Notes: generated by a model from the letters alone, not told the origin. DNA of 64,000 nucleotides from Micromonospora sp. NBC_01813 (GCF_035917335.1 NZ_CP109067.1:2169001-2233000); one strand, 5' to 3'; positions 49,691-60,107 are shown, counted from the stretch's first letter. Numbers and translations are program-made.

Positions 49691-52297
49691 TTAGTTGTTG
49701 GAGGTCACCCGGTACGCGTCGAAGACCCCGTCGACCTTGCGGACGGCGTTGAGCAGGTGACCAAGGTGCTTGGGGTCGGCCATCTCGAAGGAGAACCGGC
49801 TCACCGCCACCCGGTCGCGCGTGGTGGTGACCGTCGCCGAGAGGATGTTGACCCGTTCCTCGGAGAGCACCCGGGTCACGTCGGCCAGCAACTTGTGCCG
49901 GTCCAGCGCCTCTACCTGGATGGCCACCAGGAACGTCGACGCCGAGGTCAGCTTCCAGCTGACCTCGACCATGCGTTCTTCCTGGACCTTGAGGTCACCG
50001 GCGTTCACGCAGTCGTCGCGGTGCACGCTGACGCCGCCGGAGCGGGTGACGAACCCGAACACGGTGTCCGGCGGGACCGGGGTGCAGCAACGGGCCAGCT
50101 TGATCCAGACGTCGGTGACCCCACGGACGACGACTCCGGGGTCGCTGCCGGCGTGCCGGATCCGGGACGGCTGGGTCGCCATCGCCGATTCGGCGATGTC
50201 CTCGGCCGCGCCTTCCTCGCCACCGAAGCTCGCCATCAGCCGCTGCACGACCGACTGCGCCGAGACCTGGCTGTCGCCGACCGCCGCGTAGAGCGACGCC
50301 ACGTCGGTCAGGTGCAGGTCGCGGGCGATCGTCATCAGCGAGTCGGTGGTGAGCATGCGTTGCAGCGGCATGCCCTGCTTGCGCATCGCCTTGGCGATCG
50401 CGTCCTTGCCGGTCTCGATCGCCTCTTCACGGCGTTCCTTGTTGAAGTACTGCCGGATCTTGGTCCTGGCGCGGGGGCTCTTGACGAAACCGAGCCAGTC
50501 CTGGGTGGGACCGGCGGTGGCCGACTTCGAGGTGAAGATCTCGATGACGTCGCCGTTGGACAGCGTCGACTCCAGCGGCACGAGCTTGCCGTTGACCCGT
50601 GCTCCGATGCACTTGTGGCCGACCTCGGTGTGCACCGCGTAGGCGAAGTCGACCGGGGTCGACCCGGTCGGCAGCGGGATGACGTCGCCCTTGGGGGTGA
50701 AGACGTACACCTCCTGGCTGGACAGGTCGAAGCGCAGCGCGTCGAGGAACTCGCTCGGGTCACTCGCCTCGCGCTGCCAGTCGAGCAGTTGCCGTAGCCA
50801 GGTCATCTCGTCGATGTGGGCCGGCGGGCCGACGACGGTGGTGCCCTTGTGCTCCTTGTACTTCCAGTGCGCGGCGATACCGAACTCCGCGGTGCGGTGC
50901 ATCGCGAAGGTGCGGATCTGCATCTCCACCGGCTTGCCGGTCGGCCCGATCACCGTGGTGTGCAGCGACTGGTACATGTTGAACTTCGGCATCGCGATGT
51001 AGTCCTTGAACCGGCCGGGAACCGGCTGCCAGTTCGCGTGGATCACGCCGAGCGCCGCGTAGCAGTCGCGCACCGTGTCGACCAGGATGCGGACGCCGAC
51101 CAGGTCGTAGATGTCGTTGAAGTCCCGCCCCCGCACGATCATCTTCTGGTAGATCGAGTAGAGGTGCTTCGGCCGGCCGGTGACCTCCGCCTTGATCTTG
51201 GCGGCGCGGAGGTCGACCTGCACTTTCTGGGTGACCTTGCGCAGCTGGGTGTCCCGCTGGGGCTGGTGCTCCCCGATCAGCCGGTTGATCTCCTCGTACC
51301 GTTTCGGGAACAGCGTGCCGAAGGCGAGGTCCTCCAGCTCCCACTTGACGGTGTTCATACCCAGCCGGTGCGCCAGCGGAGCCAGGATCTCCAGGGTCTC
51401 CTTGGCCTTCTGCTCCTGCTTCGCCTTGGGCAGGAAGGTCAGGGTACGCATGTTGTGCAGCCGGTCGGCGAGCTTGATCACCAGCACCCGGGGGTCCTTG
51501 GCCATCGCCACGACCATCTTGCGGATCGTCTCGGCCTTTGCCGCGTCGCCCAGTTTGACCCGGTCGAGCTTGGTCACCCCGTCGACCAGCAGGGCCACCT
51601 CACCGCCGAAGTCGACCCGCATCTCGTCGAGGGTGTAGTCGGTGTCCTCGATCGTGTCGTGCAGCAGCGCCGCCACCAGCGTCGTGGTGTCCATGCCGAG
51701 GTTGGCCAGGATCGTCGCGACCGCCAGCGGATGGGTGATGTACGGGTCACCCGATTTGCGGAACTGCCCGGAGTGCCACTTGGCGGCCAGGTCGAAGGCA
51801 CGTTGCAGGACCCGTGGATCCACCTTCGGGTGGCTCTGCCGGTGGGTCGCGATCAGCGGTTCCAGCACCTCGGGGATGTGCGGCGTCTGCCAGGGCGCGT
51901 TGAACCGGGCCAACCGGGCCCGGACTCGCCGCCCGGTGGGTGCCCCGGAGAATCCGAATCCGTTGCCGACCGCAGGGTCGACGGACCCGGTCTCGGCCGC
52001 ACCGTTGGTGTGCGATCCGTTGGTGTGCGATCCATTGTCAGGCGATCCGTTGACGGGCGGATGGTCGGGCGCGGGCGCGCCGTTCGTACCGGGATCGACG
52101 GATGTGGGCGTGCCGTTCGTCGCCGGATCAGCGGCCGAACCGTTGGCGGCGGTCACCGCCGCGTCCCCGTTGCGGAGCGCGACAGTGGGATCGACAGCTG
52201 GTCCGGATGCCTCGCCGTTGGTCGGACCCGCCGTCGGGTCGACCTCGCCAGTCGGGTGCACAGTGCCCTCCACGGAAGGGGTGACGTTGTAGGACAC
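49691..52297 (-). CDS. relA: Bifunctional (p)ppGpp synthetase/hydrolase, RelA/SpoT homologue
   Basis: An 868-residue Rel protein from GTG 52297 with GGGAGG upstream. The order is: HD hydrolase domain ([45 protein letters not shown]), synthetase domain ([38 protein letters not shown]), TGS ([16 protein letters not shown]), the helical/zinc region ([20 protein letters not shown]) and C-terminal ACT. Both active sites look intact, so synthesis and hydrolysis are expected. About 110 N-terminal residues precede the HD domain and are rich in Asn, Gly, Pro and Thr with repeats such as [12 protein letters not shown]. Confidence 0.96.
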   Translation of the reverse strand: MSYNVTPSVEGTVHPTGEVDPTAGPTNGEASGPAVDPTVALRNGDAAVTAANGSAADPATNGTPTSVDPGTNGAPAPDHPPVNGSPDNGSHTNGSHTNGAAETGSVDPAVGNGFGFSGAPTGRRVRARLARFNAPWQTPHIPEVLEPLIATHRQSHPKVDPRVLQRAFDLAAKWHSGQFRKSGDPYITHPLAVATILANLGMDTTTLVAALLHDTIEDTDYTLDEMRVDFGGEVALLVDGVTKLDRVKLGDAAKAETIRKMVVAMAKDPRVLVIKLADRLHNMRTLTFLPKAKQEQKAKETLEILAPLAHRLGMNTVKWELEDLAFGTLFPKRYEEINRLIGEHQPQRDTQLRKVTQKVQVDLRAAKIKAEVTGRPKHLYSIYQKMIVRGRDFNDIYDLVGVRILVDTVRDCYAALGVIHANWQPVPGRFKDYIAMPKFNMYQSLHTTVIGPTGKPVEMQIRTFAMHRTAEFGIAAHWKYKEHKGTTVVGPPAHIDEMTWLRQLLDWQREASDPSEFLDALRFDLSSQEVYVFTPKGDVIPLPTGSTPVDFAYAVHTEVGHKCIGARVNGKLVPLESTLSNGDVIEIFTSKSATAGPTQDWLGFVKSPRARTKIRQYFNKERREEAIETGKDAIAKAMRKQGMPLQRMLTTDSLMTIARDLHLTDVASLYAAVGDSQVSAQSVVQRLMASFGGEEGAAEDIAESAMATQPSRIRHAGSDPGVVVRGVTDVWIKLARCCTPVPPDTVFGFVTRSGGVSVHRDDCVNAGDLKVQEERMVEVSWKLTSASTFLVAIQVEALDRHKLLADVTRVLSEERVNILSATVTTTRDRVAVSRFSFEMADPKHLGHLLNAVRKVDGVFDAYRVTSNN

Positions 52298-52489
52298 CGG
52301 CCTCCCTCGAATCTGCCGGAACTCAGCCGACCGTATCCGGCCGAGCCGCTGCCGCGCTAGCCAGGACGACGTGCCCCTGACTGACAGGGACCGCAATATT
52401 ACCCAACCGGACCGTACCCTGCTCCGTTGGCGGGGGTAACCCGTGGCACTCACCTCGGCGAGTTTGCCCCGCCGCCGACACTTAAAGCA

Positions 52490-53053
52490 TCAGACTCGCC
52501 ACAGAGCGTGAACATCGCGCGGCGTCAGTCGGTCCCGGCCGGCGAGGAAACTCAGCTCCAGCAGGACGGTGAGACCAGAAACGCTGCCGCCGGCCCGCTC
52601 GACCAGCTCGAGGGTCGCGGCGGCGGTGCCTCCGGTAGCCAGCACGTCATCCACCACCAGGACCCGGTGGCCGGCGGTGAAGGCGTCCTGATGCACCTCC
52701 AGGACCGCCTCGCCGTACTCCAACGCGTACGAGGCGGAAAACGATGCCCGGGGCAGCTTGCCGGCCTTACGGACCGGCACCACCCCGGTGCCGGTGGCGT
52801 ACGCGATCGCCGCCGCCAACACGAAGCCCCGGGCCTCGATGCCGGCCACCACGTCGAACGACTCCGCCCCGTGGTGGGCGATGATGCCGTCGATCACCGC
52901 GCGGAACACCGCGCCATCGGCGAACAACGGCATCAGGTCCTTGAAGACGATGCCCGGCTTGGGAAAATCGGGTACGTCGAGAACCCGGCTGGCCACCAAC
53001 GCGGCCATTTCGGGCCCGCTGTCCCCGATGACCGCTGTCGGCATCTGCGTCAC
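52490..53053 (-). CDS. apt: Adenine phosphoribosyltransferase
   Basis: Salvages adenine to AMP using PRPP. The 187-residue protein shows VPDFPKPGIVFKDLMPLFAD, AGIEARGFVLAAAIAYATG and the PRPP loop VLVVDDVLATGGTAAATLEL, all typical. GTG at 53053 is preceded by AAAGGA; an ATG three codons in is an alternative. It lies between relA and secF in the standard order, but a strong hairpin separates it from secF. Confidence 0.94.
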   Translation of the reverse strand: MTQMPTAVIGDSGPEMAALVASRVLDVPDFPKPGIVFKDLMPLFADGAVFRAVIDGIIAHHGAESFDVVAGIEARGFVLAAAIAYATGTGVVPVRKAGKLPRASFSASYALEYGEAVLEVHQDAFTAGHRVLVVDDVLATGGTAAATLELVERAGGSVSGLTVLLELSFLAGRDRLTPRDVHALWRV

Positions 53054-53083
53054 TCTGGTCCTTTCCCGTACGGGTGCCACCGC

Positions 53084-53136
53084 CCCCGTCGGTGATCCGA
53101 CAAGTCTGCTTCCGCAGACCACGGTCACCGACGGGG
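53084..53136 (-). terminator. Branched hairpin terminator after secF
   Basis: Outer arms ccccgtcggtga (53084-53095) and tcaccgacgggg (53125-53136) are perfect 12-bp complements; inside, gtctgc/gcagac (53104-53109 and 53114-53119) pair around ttcc. The structure begins 15 bases after the secF stop. Confidence 0.8.
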
Positions 53137-53150
53137 ACGACGCAACGCGG

Positions 53151-54353
53151 TCAACGACGCTTCGCTCCGCTGGGCCGCTTACGATTGCCGCCACTACCGG
53201 GGCGACCGCCACGACCACCGGGCTGACGCTTGCCGGCCGGCCGGGCACCGGCCTTGGGTGCGGCACCGGCCAGGGCCGCGTCGGACTCTTCCTCAACCGA
53301 CTCCGCCTCGGCGTCGCCGCCATCCACGGTAGACGGCGCCGGCCGCCGGGTCGCCGCCCCGGCGCGCTCCGCCAGTGAGGCACGCTTGGCCTGCACCCGC
53401 TGGGCGTGCATCTTGTACTTGGGCTCCTGCCCCTTGAGGAAGGTCACCAACGGCGCGGAGAAGAAGATCGAGGTGAAGAACGCGCCGGCCATACCGACGA
53501 AGAGCACCAGGCCGAGGTCCTTGAGCGTGCCGGCGCCGAGCAGGCCCGCACCGATGAACAGCAGGCCACCGACCGGCAGCAACGCCACGATCGACGTGTT
53601 GATCGACCGCATCAGGGTCTGGTTGATGGCGAGGTTGGCCGCCTCACCGTACGTCTGGCTGCTGTTTCCGGTGATCCCCCGGGTGTTCTCCTGAATCTTG
53701 TCGAACACCACGACGACGTCGTAGAGCGCGAAGCCGAGGATCGTCAGGAAGCCGATGATCGTCGACGGGGTGACCTCGAAGTTCGAGATCGAGTAGATGC
53801 CGGCGGTGAGGACGAGGTCCAGGACCAGACCGGCCACCGCCGCGATCGCCATCCGGTACTCGAAGCGGAGCACCAGGTAGATCGTGACGACCACCATGAA
53901 GACGACCAGACCGAGCAGCGCGCGCTGGGTGACCTGGCCACCCCAGGCCGCGCTGACCCGGCTGTCACTGATCGCCTGCTCCTCGATGCCGAGTCGCTGG
54001 GCCAACGCCTGCTTGAACGCGGTCGACTGCTCCGAGTCAAGGTCGCTGGTCCGGAACAGGTAGGTGGTGCCGCCCACCTCCTGCCCGGACACCACCCGGG
54101 CCGGCTCCTCGGTGTCGAGCTCGCCGAGCTCGGCGGTGACCGCGTCCTCGGCCTGCTGCAGGGAGCCGACGCTGCTCGGCACCTGGAACTCGTTGCCGCC
54201 GCGGAACTCGATGCCGAGGTTGAACCCGAAGATGATGACGGCGGAGATCGCGGTCACGACGATGGCCGCCGCGATGCCGAACCAGATGTTTCGGCGCCCG
54301 ACGATCGGCAGGTTGGCGTCACCGCGGTACAGGCGTCCAGCGAAACCGCTCAT
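53151..54353 (-). CDS. secF: Protein translocase subunit SecF
   Basis: A 400-residue RND-like membrane protein that assists Sec export with SecD. It has six membrane segments, the P4 region between TM1 and TM2, and the conserved GFNLGIEFRGGNEF, TILGFALYDVVVVFDKIQENTRG and ARSINTSIVALLPV-type block (LMRSINTSIVALLPVGG). After TM6 it has a cytoplasmic tail of about 100 residues ending in a Gly/Arg/Lys-rich segment (GRGGRPGSGGNRKRPSGAKR), longer than in most bacteria. ATG lies one base after the secD stop. Confidence 0.95.
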   Translation of the reverse strand: MSGFAGRLYRGDANLPIVGRRNIWFGIAAAIVVTAISAVIIFGFNLGIEFRGGNEFQVPSSVGSLQQAEDAVTAELGELDTEEPARVVSGQEVGGTTYLFRTSDLDSEQSTAFKQALAQRLGIEEQAISDSRVSAAWGGQVTQRALLGLVVFMVVVTIYLVLRFEYRMAIAAVAGLVLDLVLTAGIYSISNFEVTPSTIIGFLTILGFALYDVVVVFDKIQENTRGITGNSSQTYGEAANLAINQTLMRSINTSIVALLPVGGLLFIGAGLLGAGTLKDLGLVLFVGMAGAFFTSIFFSAPLVTFLKGQEPKYKMHAQRVQAKRASLAERAGAATRRPAPSTVDGGDAEAESVEEESDAALAGAAPKAGARPAGKRQPGGRGGRPGSGGNRKRPSGAKRR

Positions 54354-54354
54354 G

Positions 54355-56241
54355 TCAGGCCTCCTTGACGCGCGGGTTGCGGATCGGGGTCTCGTCGTCG
54401 GCGGTCTTCACGGCGCGGCCGAGACCACTGACCCGGGGTGACAGGAACGCCTTGGTCCGGGCCAGCATCGACATGATCGGATGCCGGAACAGGAAGACCA
54501 CGACCAGGTCGAGCACGGTCGCCAGGCCTAGGGCGAAGGCGAAGCCCTTCACCGTGCCGACCGAGACGATGTAGAGCACGACGGCGGCCATCAAGGTGAT
54601 CGCGTTGGCGGAGATGATCGTCCGCCGGGCCCGCAGCCAGGCCCGAGGTACGGCGCTACGCGGACTTCGACCCTCGCGGATCTCGTCCTTGAGGCGTTCG
54701 AAGTAGAGCACGAACGAGTCGGCGGCCACACCCAGCGAGACGATCAGACCGGCGATGCCGGCGAGGGTGAGAGTGAAGCCGATCTGCCGGCCAAGGACCA
54801 CCAGCGCGCCGAAGACCAGCAGCGCCGAGAGGATCAGGCTGAGGAAGATGACGATGCCGAGCATCCGGTAGTAGAAGAACGAGTAGACCGCCACCAGCAG
54901 CATGCCGATCCCGGCGGCCAGCAGGCCGGCGCGCAGGTGCTCGGTGCCCAGCGTGGCGGAGATGCTCTGCGCCTCCTGCGGCTCGAAGGTCAGCGGCAGG
55001 GCACCGAAGCGCAGGTTGCTGGCGAGCTCGTTGGCGGTGGCGCTGGTGAAGTCACCGGTGATCTGCGAGTCGCCGGTGAGCACGCCCTGGATCTCCGGTG
55101 AGGAGATCACCTCGTTGTCGAGGACCACCGCGACCCGGCACTTGCCGTCCTGGCCGAGCGCGCTGGCCTCGCACTGCTGGTCGGTGTTGTTGAACGCCTC
55201 ACGGGTGAGCTCGGTCCAGGCCCGCTGGCCGGGCCCGGTGAAGTTCAGGCTGACCACCCACTGGCTGGTCGTCTGGTCCATCACGCCACTGGCGTCACTG
55301 ACGTCGGTGCCGAGCACCTTGGCCTCGTCGAGGAAGTACTTGATCAGGCCCTCACAGGCGACGACCTGCTGGGACTCGTCGCGGATCGACCCGGCCTGAC
55401 GCAGCAGGAGCTGGTCGCAGGTCACGTACGGCACGTTGTACTGGACCGTGGCCGGCAGCACCCGGACCTCCGCCGGCGTCAGCTCACCGAACGGGCTCAG
55501 CGTCTCGGACAGGGTCGGGTCGGCGCTGAAGTCCGCCGGTGCCTGCAGACCGGTCGCCGCGGCCCAGGCCGCCTCGCCGACCTTGGCCTGGACGGCCGCG
55601 AGCTCGACCGGCCCTTCGGTGTCCGGGGCCGCGGCTGGGCTGGCCTCAGGGCTGGGGCTGGGGTCGGTGGCCGGGTCGCTCGGGTCGGGCTGGGCCATGC
55701 CGCCCTCGCCGCCCGCCTCGGGGCTCGTCTCGGCGTCCGGGCTGGCATCGACCTCGGCGTCCGGCGGAGTCTCCGCGCCGGGCGAGGCGTCGGGAGCCGG
55801 TGAGGCGTCGGGGCTGGGGCTGGCCTGCGGCTGGATCGGCTCCCCACCGTCGGTGGCCTTGAGCACCTTGCGGAAGCGCAGCTCGGCGGCGTTACCGATC
55901 TCGTTGAGGTCGCGGTTCTGACCGGGCAGCGACACGACGATGTTGCGGTCGCCCTCGGTCACCACCTCGGCCTCGGAGACACCGAGGCTGTTCACCCGGT
56001 TCTCGATGATGCCCCGGGCCCGGTCCAACGAGGCGGCCGGCGGTGGGCTGCCGTCCTCGGTGGTGGCCTCCAGGGTGACCCGGGTGCCGCCGATCAGGTC
56101 TAGGCCCAGCTTGGGCTCCAGCCGTTCCTGCCAACTGCCGCTCGCTCCGGCGAAGAACACCATGAGGTAGAGGACGGCGAAGATGAGCCCGAGTGCGGCA
56201 AGCTGCCGACCGGGGCGCATCTGTCCCTGAGGTGGTGCCAC
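54355..56241 (-). CDS. secD: Protein translocase subunit SecD with acidic low-complexity insertion
   Basis: A 628-residue translocase subunit from GTG 56241. TM1 is ALGLIFAVLYLMVFFAG, followed by KLGLDLIGGTRVTLEA (P1 head), GIIENRVNSLGVSEAEV, and the C-terminal RND block LVSLGVAADSFVLYFERLKDEIREGRS, with the proton-relay Asp region. Between about residues 130 and 210 an insertion made of P, S, A, D, E and T (for example SPDASPAPDASPGAETPPDA) interrupts the P1 domain on the extracytoplasmic side. A promoter region of 186 bases separates it from yajC. Confidence 0.95.
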   Translation of the reverse strand: MAPPQGQMRPGRQLAALGLIFAVLYLMVFFAGASGSWQERLEPKLGLDLIGGTRVTLEATTEDGSPPPAASLDRARGIIENRVNSLGVSEAEVVTEGDRNIVVSLPGQNRDLNEIGNAAELRFRKVLKATDGGEPIQPQASPSPDASPAPDASPGAETPPDAEVDASPDAETSPEAGGEGGMAQPDPSDPATDPSPSPEASPAAAPDTEGPVELAAVQAKVGEAAWAAATGLQAPADFSADPTLSETLSPFGELTPAEVRVLPATVQYNVPYVTCDQLLLRQAGSIRDESQQVVACEGLIKYFLDEAKVLGTDVSDASGVMDQTTSQWVVSLNFTGPGQRAWTELTREAFNNTDQQCEASALGQDGKCRVAVVLDNEVISSPEIQGVLTGDSQITGDFTSATANELASNLRFGALPLTFEPQEAQSISATLGTEHLRAGLLAAGIGMLLVAVYSFFYYRMLGIVIFLSLILSALLVFGALVVLGRQIGFTLTLAGIAGLIVSLGVAADSFVLYFERLKDEIREGRSPRSAVPRAWLRARRTIISANAITLMAAVVLYIVSVGTVKGFAFALGLATVLDLVVVFLFRHPIMSMLARTKAFLSPRVSGLGRAVKTADDETPIRNPRVKEA

Positions 56242-56427
56242 GGCGGTCCTGTCTCCCTGCGCGGTTCGGCCGCTGGTGACCGGGGCGGCAGCGGTTGATG
56301 CCACCGGTGCGAGCGGCAGTGGGGTGGTCGTCCTACCTGCCGCGACCGCCCTTACGGGCGACCGTGACCGGCAACACAACGATTAGTATCTTCGATGTAA
56401 CGCGAACGTGGTGACCCGGGGGGTGGG

Positions 56428-56775
56428 TCAGTCCTTGGTCGGCACCTCGTCGGGCACCGTGGACTCGGCGACCATGGTGTCGTCGGTCTTGGGCACGACT
56501 CGGGCGATCGCCGGCCGGGCGTACCGGGCGAGGACGCCGGGCGACACCTCGAGCATGACGGTTTCGTCGTCGATGCTGGCGACGGTGCCGTACAGGCCGC
56601 CGATGGTGACCACCTCATCGCCCGGGCCGATCGAGGACTGCATCTGCTCGGCCTCCTTACGCCGCTTCTGCTGCGGCCGGATCATCATGAAGTACATGAC
56701 GCCGAAGAGCAGACCGATCATCAGGATGGGCATGAAGCTGGCGCCACCAGCGCCGCCATCTTGCGCCAAAATCAC
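56428..56775 (-). CDS. yajC: Preprotein translocase accessory subunit YajC
   Basis: A 115-residue protein with one N-terminal helix (SFMPILMIGLLFGVMYFMMI), the family motif IRPQQKRRKEAEQMQSSI and GDEVVTIGGLYGTVASIDDETVML. Located just upstream of secD as in most bacteria. GTG at 56775 after GGAAGG. The C-terminal 25 residues are acidic and variable. The 146 bases upstream, before ruvB, are locally AT-rich and could hold a promoter (a TAGACT -10-like hexamer is seen on the minus strand). Confidence 0.93.
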   Translation of the reverse strand: MILAQDGGAGGASFMPILMIGLLFGVMYFMMIRPQQKRRKEAEQMQSSIGPGDEVVTIGGLYGTVASIDDETVMLEVSPGVLARYARPAIARVVPKTDDTMVAESTVPDEVPTKD

Positions 56776-56921
56776 AACAACAACCTTCCGGTAAGCCGTC
56801 CGCGAGGCCGTTACGCTCTGCGGAGGCAGGATCCCACGTGCCGTACAGACCGCGGCGAGTCTAGTCGGTGTGACTGAGAACCCTACGGTCGGCACAGATC
56901 ACATTCAGATCACGGGATAAT

Positions 56922-58013
56922 CTAAGTATCATCTCCGAACAAATCTGACTGTCCGGACACCGTACCGCCCGGTTGTGGCGACCGGTACGACCCGCCGCCG
57001 AGCGCCCCCGGCGGCGGCACCCGGCCGAGATGCCGCCAGGCCGCCTCCGTCGCCACCCGACCCCGGGGGGTACGCGCCAACAACCCCGCCCGCACCAGGA
57101 ACGGCTCGCACACCTCTTCGACCGTGTCCGGCTGCTCCCCCACCGCTACCGCCAGAGTGGAGAGCCCGACCGGACCGCCGCCGAACGAAGAGATCAACGC
57201 GGTCAGCACCGCCCGGTCCAGCCGGTCCAAGCCCAGCTCGTCGACGTCGTACACGGTCAACGCCGCCCGCGCCGTCGCCAGGTCGACCACCCCGGCCGCC
57301 CGTACCTCGGCGTAGTCGCGCACCCGGCGCAGCAGCCGGTTCGCGATCCGCGGCGTCCCCCGCGACCGGCCGGCGATCTCCACCGCGCCGTCCGGGGTGA
57401 TCGGCACCGACAGGATCCCCGCCGATCGGCGCAGCAGCACCTCCAGATCGGCCGGCTCGTAGAAGTCCAGGTGCGCCACGAACCCGAACCGGTCCCGCAT
57501 CGGACCGGTCAGCAACCCGGCCCGGGTCGTCGCCCCCACCAGGGTGAACGGCTCAACGTCGAGCGGAATCGCGGTCGCCCCCGGCCCCTTGCCGACGATC
57601 ACGTCGACCCGGAAGTCCTCCATCGCGCTGTACAGCAACTCCTCGGCCGGCTTGGCGATCCGGTGGATCTCGTCGATGAACAGCACGTCGCCCTCGGCCA
57701 GGCTGGTCAGGATCGCCGCGAGGTCACCGGAGCGTTCGATCGCCGGACCGCTGGTCACCCGGATACCCGCGCCCAGCTCGGCGGCGACGATGTTGGCCAG
57801 CGTCGTCTTACCCAACCCCGGCGGACCGCTGAGCAGAATGTGGTCCGGCGGCGTGCCCCGGCCCATCGCACCATGCAGCAGCAGCTCCAGCTGGTCGCGT
57901 ACCCGATGCTGGGCGATGAACTCGGCCAGCCGGCGCGGTCGGACACTGACCTCGACGTCGCGTTCGGCGTCGCTGGCGTACGCCGAGATCAGACCGTCGA
58001 CCTCCTCGCTCAC
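56922..58013 (-). CDS. ruvB: Holliday junction branch migration ATPase RuvB
   Basis: A 363-residue AAA+ motor. Walker [17 protein letters not shown], Walker [10 protein letters not shown], sensor and arginine-finger regions in [21 protein letters not shown], and the C-terminal winged helix with [18 protein letters not shown]. The last 25 residues are Gly/Ser-rich. The GTG start overlaps the ruvA stop by four bases. Confidence 0.97.
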   Translation of the reverse strand: MSEEVDGLISAYASDAERDVEVSVRPRRLAEFIAQHRVRDQLELLLHGAMGRGTPPDHILLSGPPGLGKTTLANIVAAELGAGIRVTSGPAIERSGDLAAILTSLAEGDVLFIDEIHRIAKPAEELLYSAMEDFRVDVIVGKGPGATAIPLDVEPFTLVGATTRAGLLTGPMRDRFGFVAHLDFYEPADLEVLLRRSAGILSVPITPDGAVEIAGRSRGTPRIANRLLRRVRDYAEVRAAGVVDLATARAALTVYDVDELGLDRLDRAVLTALISSFGGGPVGLSTLAVAVGEQPDTVEEVCEPFLVRAGLLARTPRGRVATEAAWRHLGRVPPPGALGGGSYRSPQPGGTVSGQSDLFGDDT

Positions 58014-58612
58014 CTGGTCCTACCCAGCAGTCGGATCGCCTGCTTGAGCAGCACCGGCACCGGCGGCGGCGGACCGTCCAGGCTCTCGGCGACCGCAGCG
58101 ACCGCCTGATCGGCCTGGCCGGCGGTCCAGCCCAGCCCGACCAGCGCCTGGCGCACCTGCTCCGGCCAGGCGCCGGCGGTCACCCCGGCGGCGCCGTCGG
58201 CACCGACCGGCACCGGCCCGATCCGGTCCCGCAGCTCCAGCACCAGCCGCTCCGCCCCCTTCTTGCCGACCCCGGGGACCCGGGTCAGCGTCGCCGTGTC
58301 GGCGCCCGCGATCGCCTTGCGCACCGCGTCCGGGGTGAGCACCGACAACACCGCCTGAGCCAGCCGGGGACCGACCCCGCTGGCGGTCTGCAGCAGCTCG
58401 AACAGCTGCTTCTCGGCGTCGTCGGCGAAGCCGTACAGGGTGAGCGAATCCTCCCGTACCACCAGGCTGGTCGCCAGCCGGGCCTGCTCGCCCAGTCGCA
58501 GATTCGCCAGGGTGCCGGGCGTGCAGTGCACCGCCAGACCCACCCCGCCGACCTCGATCACCGCGCTGTCAGGCGCGACCGCCAACACCACTCCGCGCAG
58601 ACTCGCGATCAT
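58010..58612 (-). CDS. ruvA: Holliday junction DNA-binding subunit RuvA
   Basis: A 200-residue protein: domain I begins [12 protein letters not shown] and ends near [13 protein letters not shown]; tandem helix-hairpin-helix motifs are [17 protein letters not shown] and [17 protein letters not shown]; domain III, which contacts RuvB, contains [22 protein letters not shown] at 58612 overlaps the ruvC stop (ATGA). The longer frame upstream is read-through of ruvC antiframe and not used. Confidence 0.96.
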   Translation of the reverse strand: MIASLRGVVLAVAPDSAVIEVGGVGLAVHCTPGTLANLRLGEQARLATSLVVREDSLTLYGFADDAEKQLFELLQTASGVGPRLAQAVLSVLTPDAVRKAIAGADTATLTRVPGVGKKGAERLVLELRDRIGPVPVGADGAAGVTAGAWPEQVRQALVGLGWTAGQADQAVAAVAESLDGPPPPVPVLLKQAIRLLGRTR

Positions 58613-59136
58613 CGTTCTCCTCCGGTCCGGGCCGCCCGCCGCGCGGCGGTCAACCGGTCCTGCGTACCACCTCGCCAGACGTGGCAGATGGCCAGGGCGA
58701 GCGCGTCGGCGGCATCGGCCGGGCGAGGCGGGCTGTCCAGCCGCAGCAGCCGGGTCACCATCGCCGTCATCTGCGCCTTGTCCGCCTGACCGGAGCCGGT
58801 CACCGCCGCTTTCACCTCGCTCGGGGTGTAGGTCCGCACCGGCAGCCCGGCCCGCGCGCCGGCCAGGATCGCCACCGCGCTCGCCTGCGCGGTGCCCATC
58901 ACGGTACGGACGTTGTGCTGGCTGAACACCCGCTCGACCGCCACGGCGTCCGGCTGGTGCTCGGCGACCAGCGCGGTCAGCCGCTGGTCGAGCAGCAGCA
59001 GCCGCTCCGGCAGCTCGGCACCCGGATCGGTCTGCACCACGTGGTAGGCGACCAGCCGGCACGGCCGGCCCGGCACGCCCTCCACGACGCCCACCCCGCA
59101 CCGGGTCAGGCCAGGGTCGACCCCGAGCACTCGCAC
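58609..59136 (-). CDS. ruvC: Crossover junction endodeoxyribonuclease RuvC
   Basis: A 175-residue resolvase. Catalytic acids lie in [14 protein letters not shown] (D), [11 protein letters not shown] (E) and [15 protein letters not shown] (DxxDA). GTG at 59136 is preceded by GGGAGGAG. First gene of ruvCAB, which continues into yajC-secDF. A LexA-box-like sequence lies about 60 bases upstream. Confidence 0.96.
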   Translation of the reverse strand: MRVLGVDPGLTRCGVGVVEGVPGRPCRLVAYHVVQTDPGAELPERLLLLDQRLTALVAEHQPDAVAVERVFSQHNVRTVMGTAQASAVAILAGARAGLPVRTYTPSEVKAAVTGSGQADKAQMTAMVTRLLRLDSPPRPADAADALALAICHVWRGGTQDRLTAARRAARTGGER

Positions 59137-59196
59137 ACCGCTCCTCCCGCAGCCGGCACCGCCGGAACGTCCTGCCGAAGCCGGCACCGCCGGCAC

Positions 59197-59212
59197 ACGT
59201 ACGTGTGTTCGA
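59197..59212 (-). promoter_or_regulatory. LexA (SOS) box-like sequence upstream of ruvC
   Basis: On the minus strand TCGAAC-acac-GTACGT matches the actinobacterial SOS box TCGAAC-n4-GTTCGA perfectly in one half and at four of six positions in the other. It lies 61-76 bases before the ruvC start. ruvCAB is SOS-induced in related bacteria, which supports the assignment. Confidence 0.4.
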
Positions 59213-59327
59213 CACCCTAACGAACCGCGCACACCCACGTTCCACCCGACACGCGCGGGAAGTCGATCAAGCTCCGCGAGCCGGCCGGCCGACGCCGGCC
59301 GTCCGGCCGCTGGTAAGTCAGCGTCGG

Positions 59328-59957
59328 TCAGTCGGCGGACAGCACGAGGCGCAACGCGGAGGGCAGCGAGTCGACCCGGGTCACCCTCGGCGGCAGCAAC
59401 GGCGGCCAACCCGGACCGGCCACGCACCGACGTACCGATGGGAAGTCGCGACCCAGCCTGGCCAGCGGCCGGGTACGCGCGGTGAACGACGTCTGCGCCC
59501 AGATGACCGTGGCGCGTGGCTGCCAGCGGCCGACCGCGTCGGTCAGCGCGCTCCACGGCAACGCCGCACCGAGCAGCAGGCAGTCGCGGCCCCGCTCCCG
59601 CAGCCCGGCCGCTAGCGCGTGCAACGCCAAGCTGTGCTGCTCACCTTCGGCGGCAGCGAGCAGCGCGCCACTCGGCGCCAGCCGCCGGCCGCCGGCCAGA
59701 CCAGCCCGGTCGGCCCAGTCGAGGCCGATCCGGATCCCCTCGGAGAGCGCATGCTCCACGGCGATGTCCGGCCCGGATTCGCCGACGGCCCGCTCCAGCA
59801 GCGGCAGGCAGATCCGCTGCCAGGTCGCGACGACACCCTCGTCGGCGATCCGTTGCGCGATCAGCGTGGCGACCCGGTGCGGATCGAGCCCATCAGCCGC
59901 CGCCCGGATCCTGGCCGACGCGTGCCACGCACCGACCGTCGTGTGTTCCGCCTGCAC
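59328..59957 (-). pseudogene. B12-binding-type regulator lacking its MerR DNA-binding domain (5' truncated)
   Basis: From the GTG at 59957 the 209-residue product matches the C-terminal sensory half of CarH/MerR-like regulators. There is a four-helix cap (LDPHRVATLIAQRIADEGVV, then IAVEHALSEGIRIGL) and a B12-binding-like Rossmann part ([30 protein letters not shown]). The DxHxxG cobalamin motif is degenerate (EQHSLA), so cobalamin may not bind. No MerR helix-turn-helix is found in any frame upstream; the sequence there changes abruptly. I interpret it as a remnant whose DNA-binding half was lost at the junction with the accessory region. A genuine stand-alone protein remains possible. Confidence 0.6.
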
Positions 59958-60107
59958 GAGGTGCGACCCCCACCGATTCGACTTGCGTTCGGTGAGGGTT
60001 CGCCAGCGGATGCCCCGCCGGATGCACCCATCTCGGGGTCGGCCCGGCCGACCGCCCGGATCCCGTCCACCTGGGTATGAGGTTGGTGCCGGCGTAGGCT
60101 GCGCCGG

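Noticed and set aside
50816-52360. 514-codon open frame antisense to relA
   Set aside because: Lies entirely opposite conserved relA domains and has no family features.
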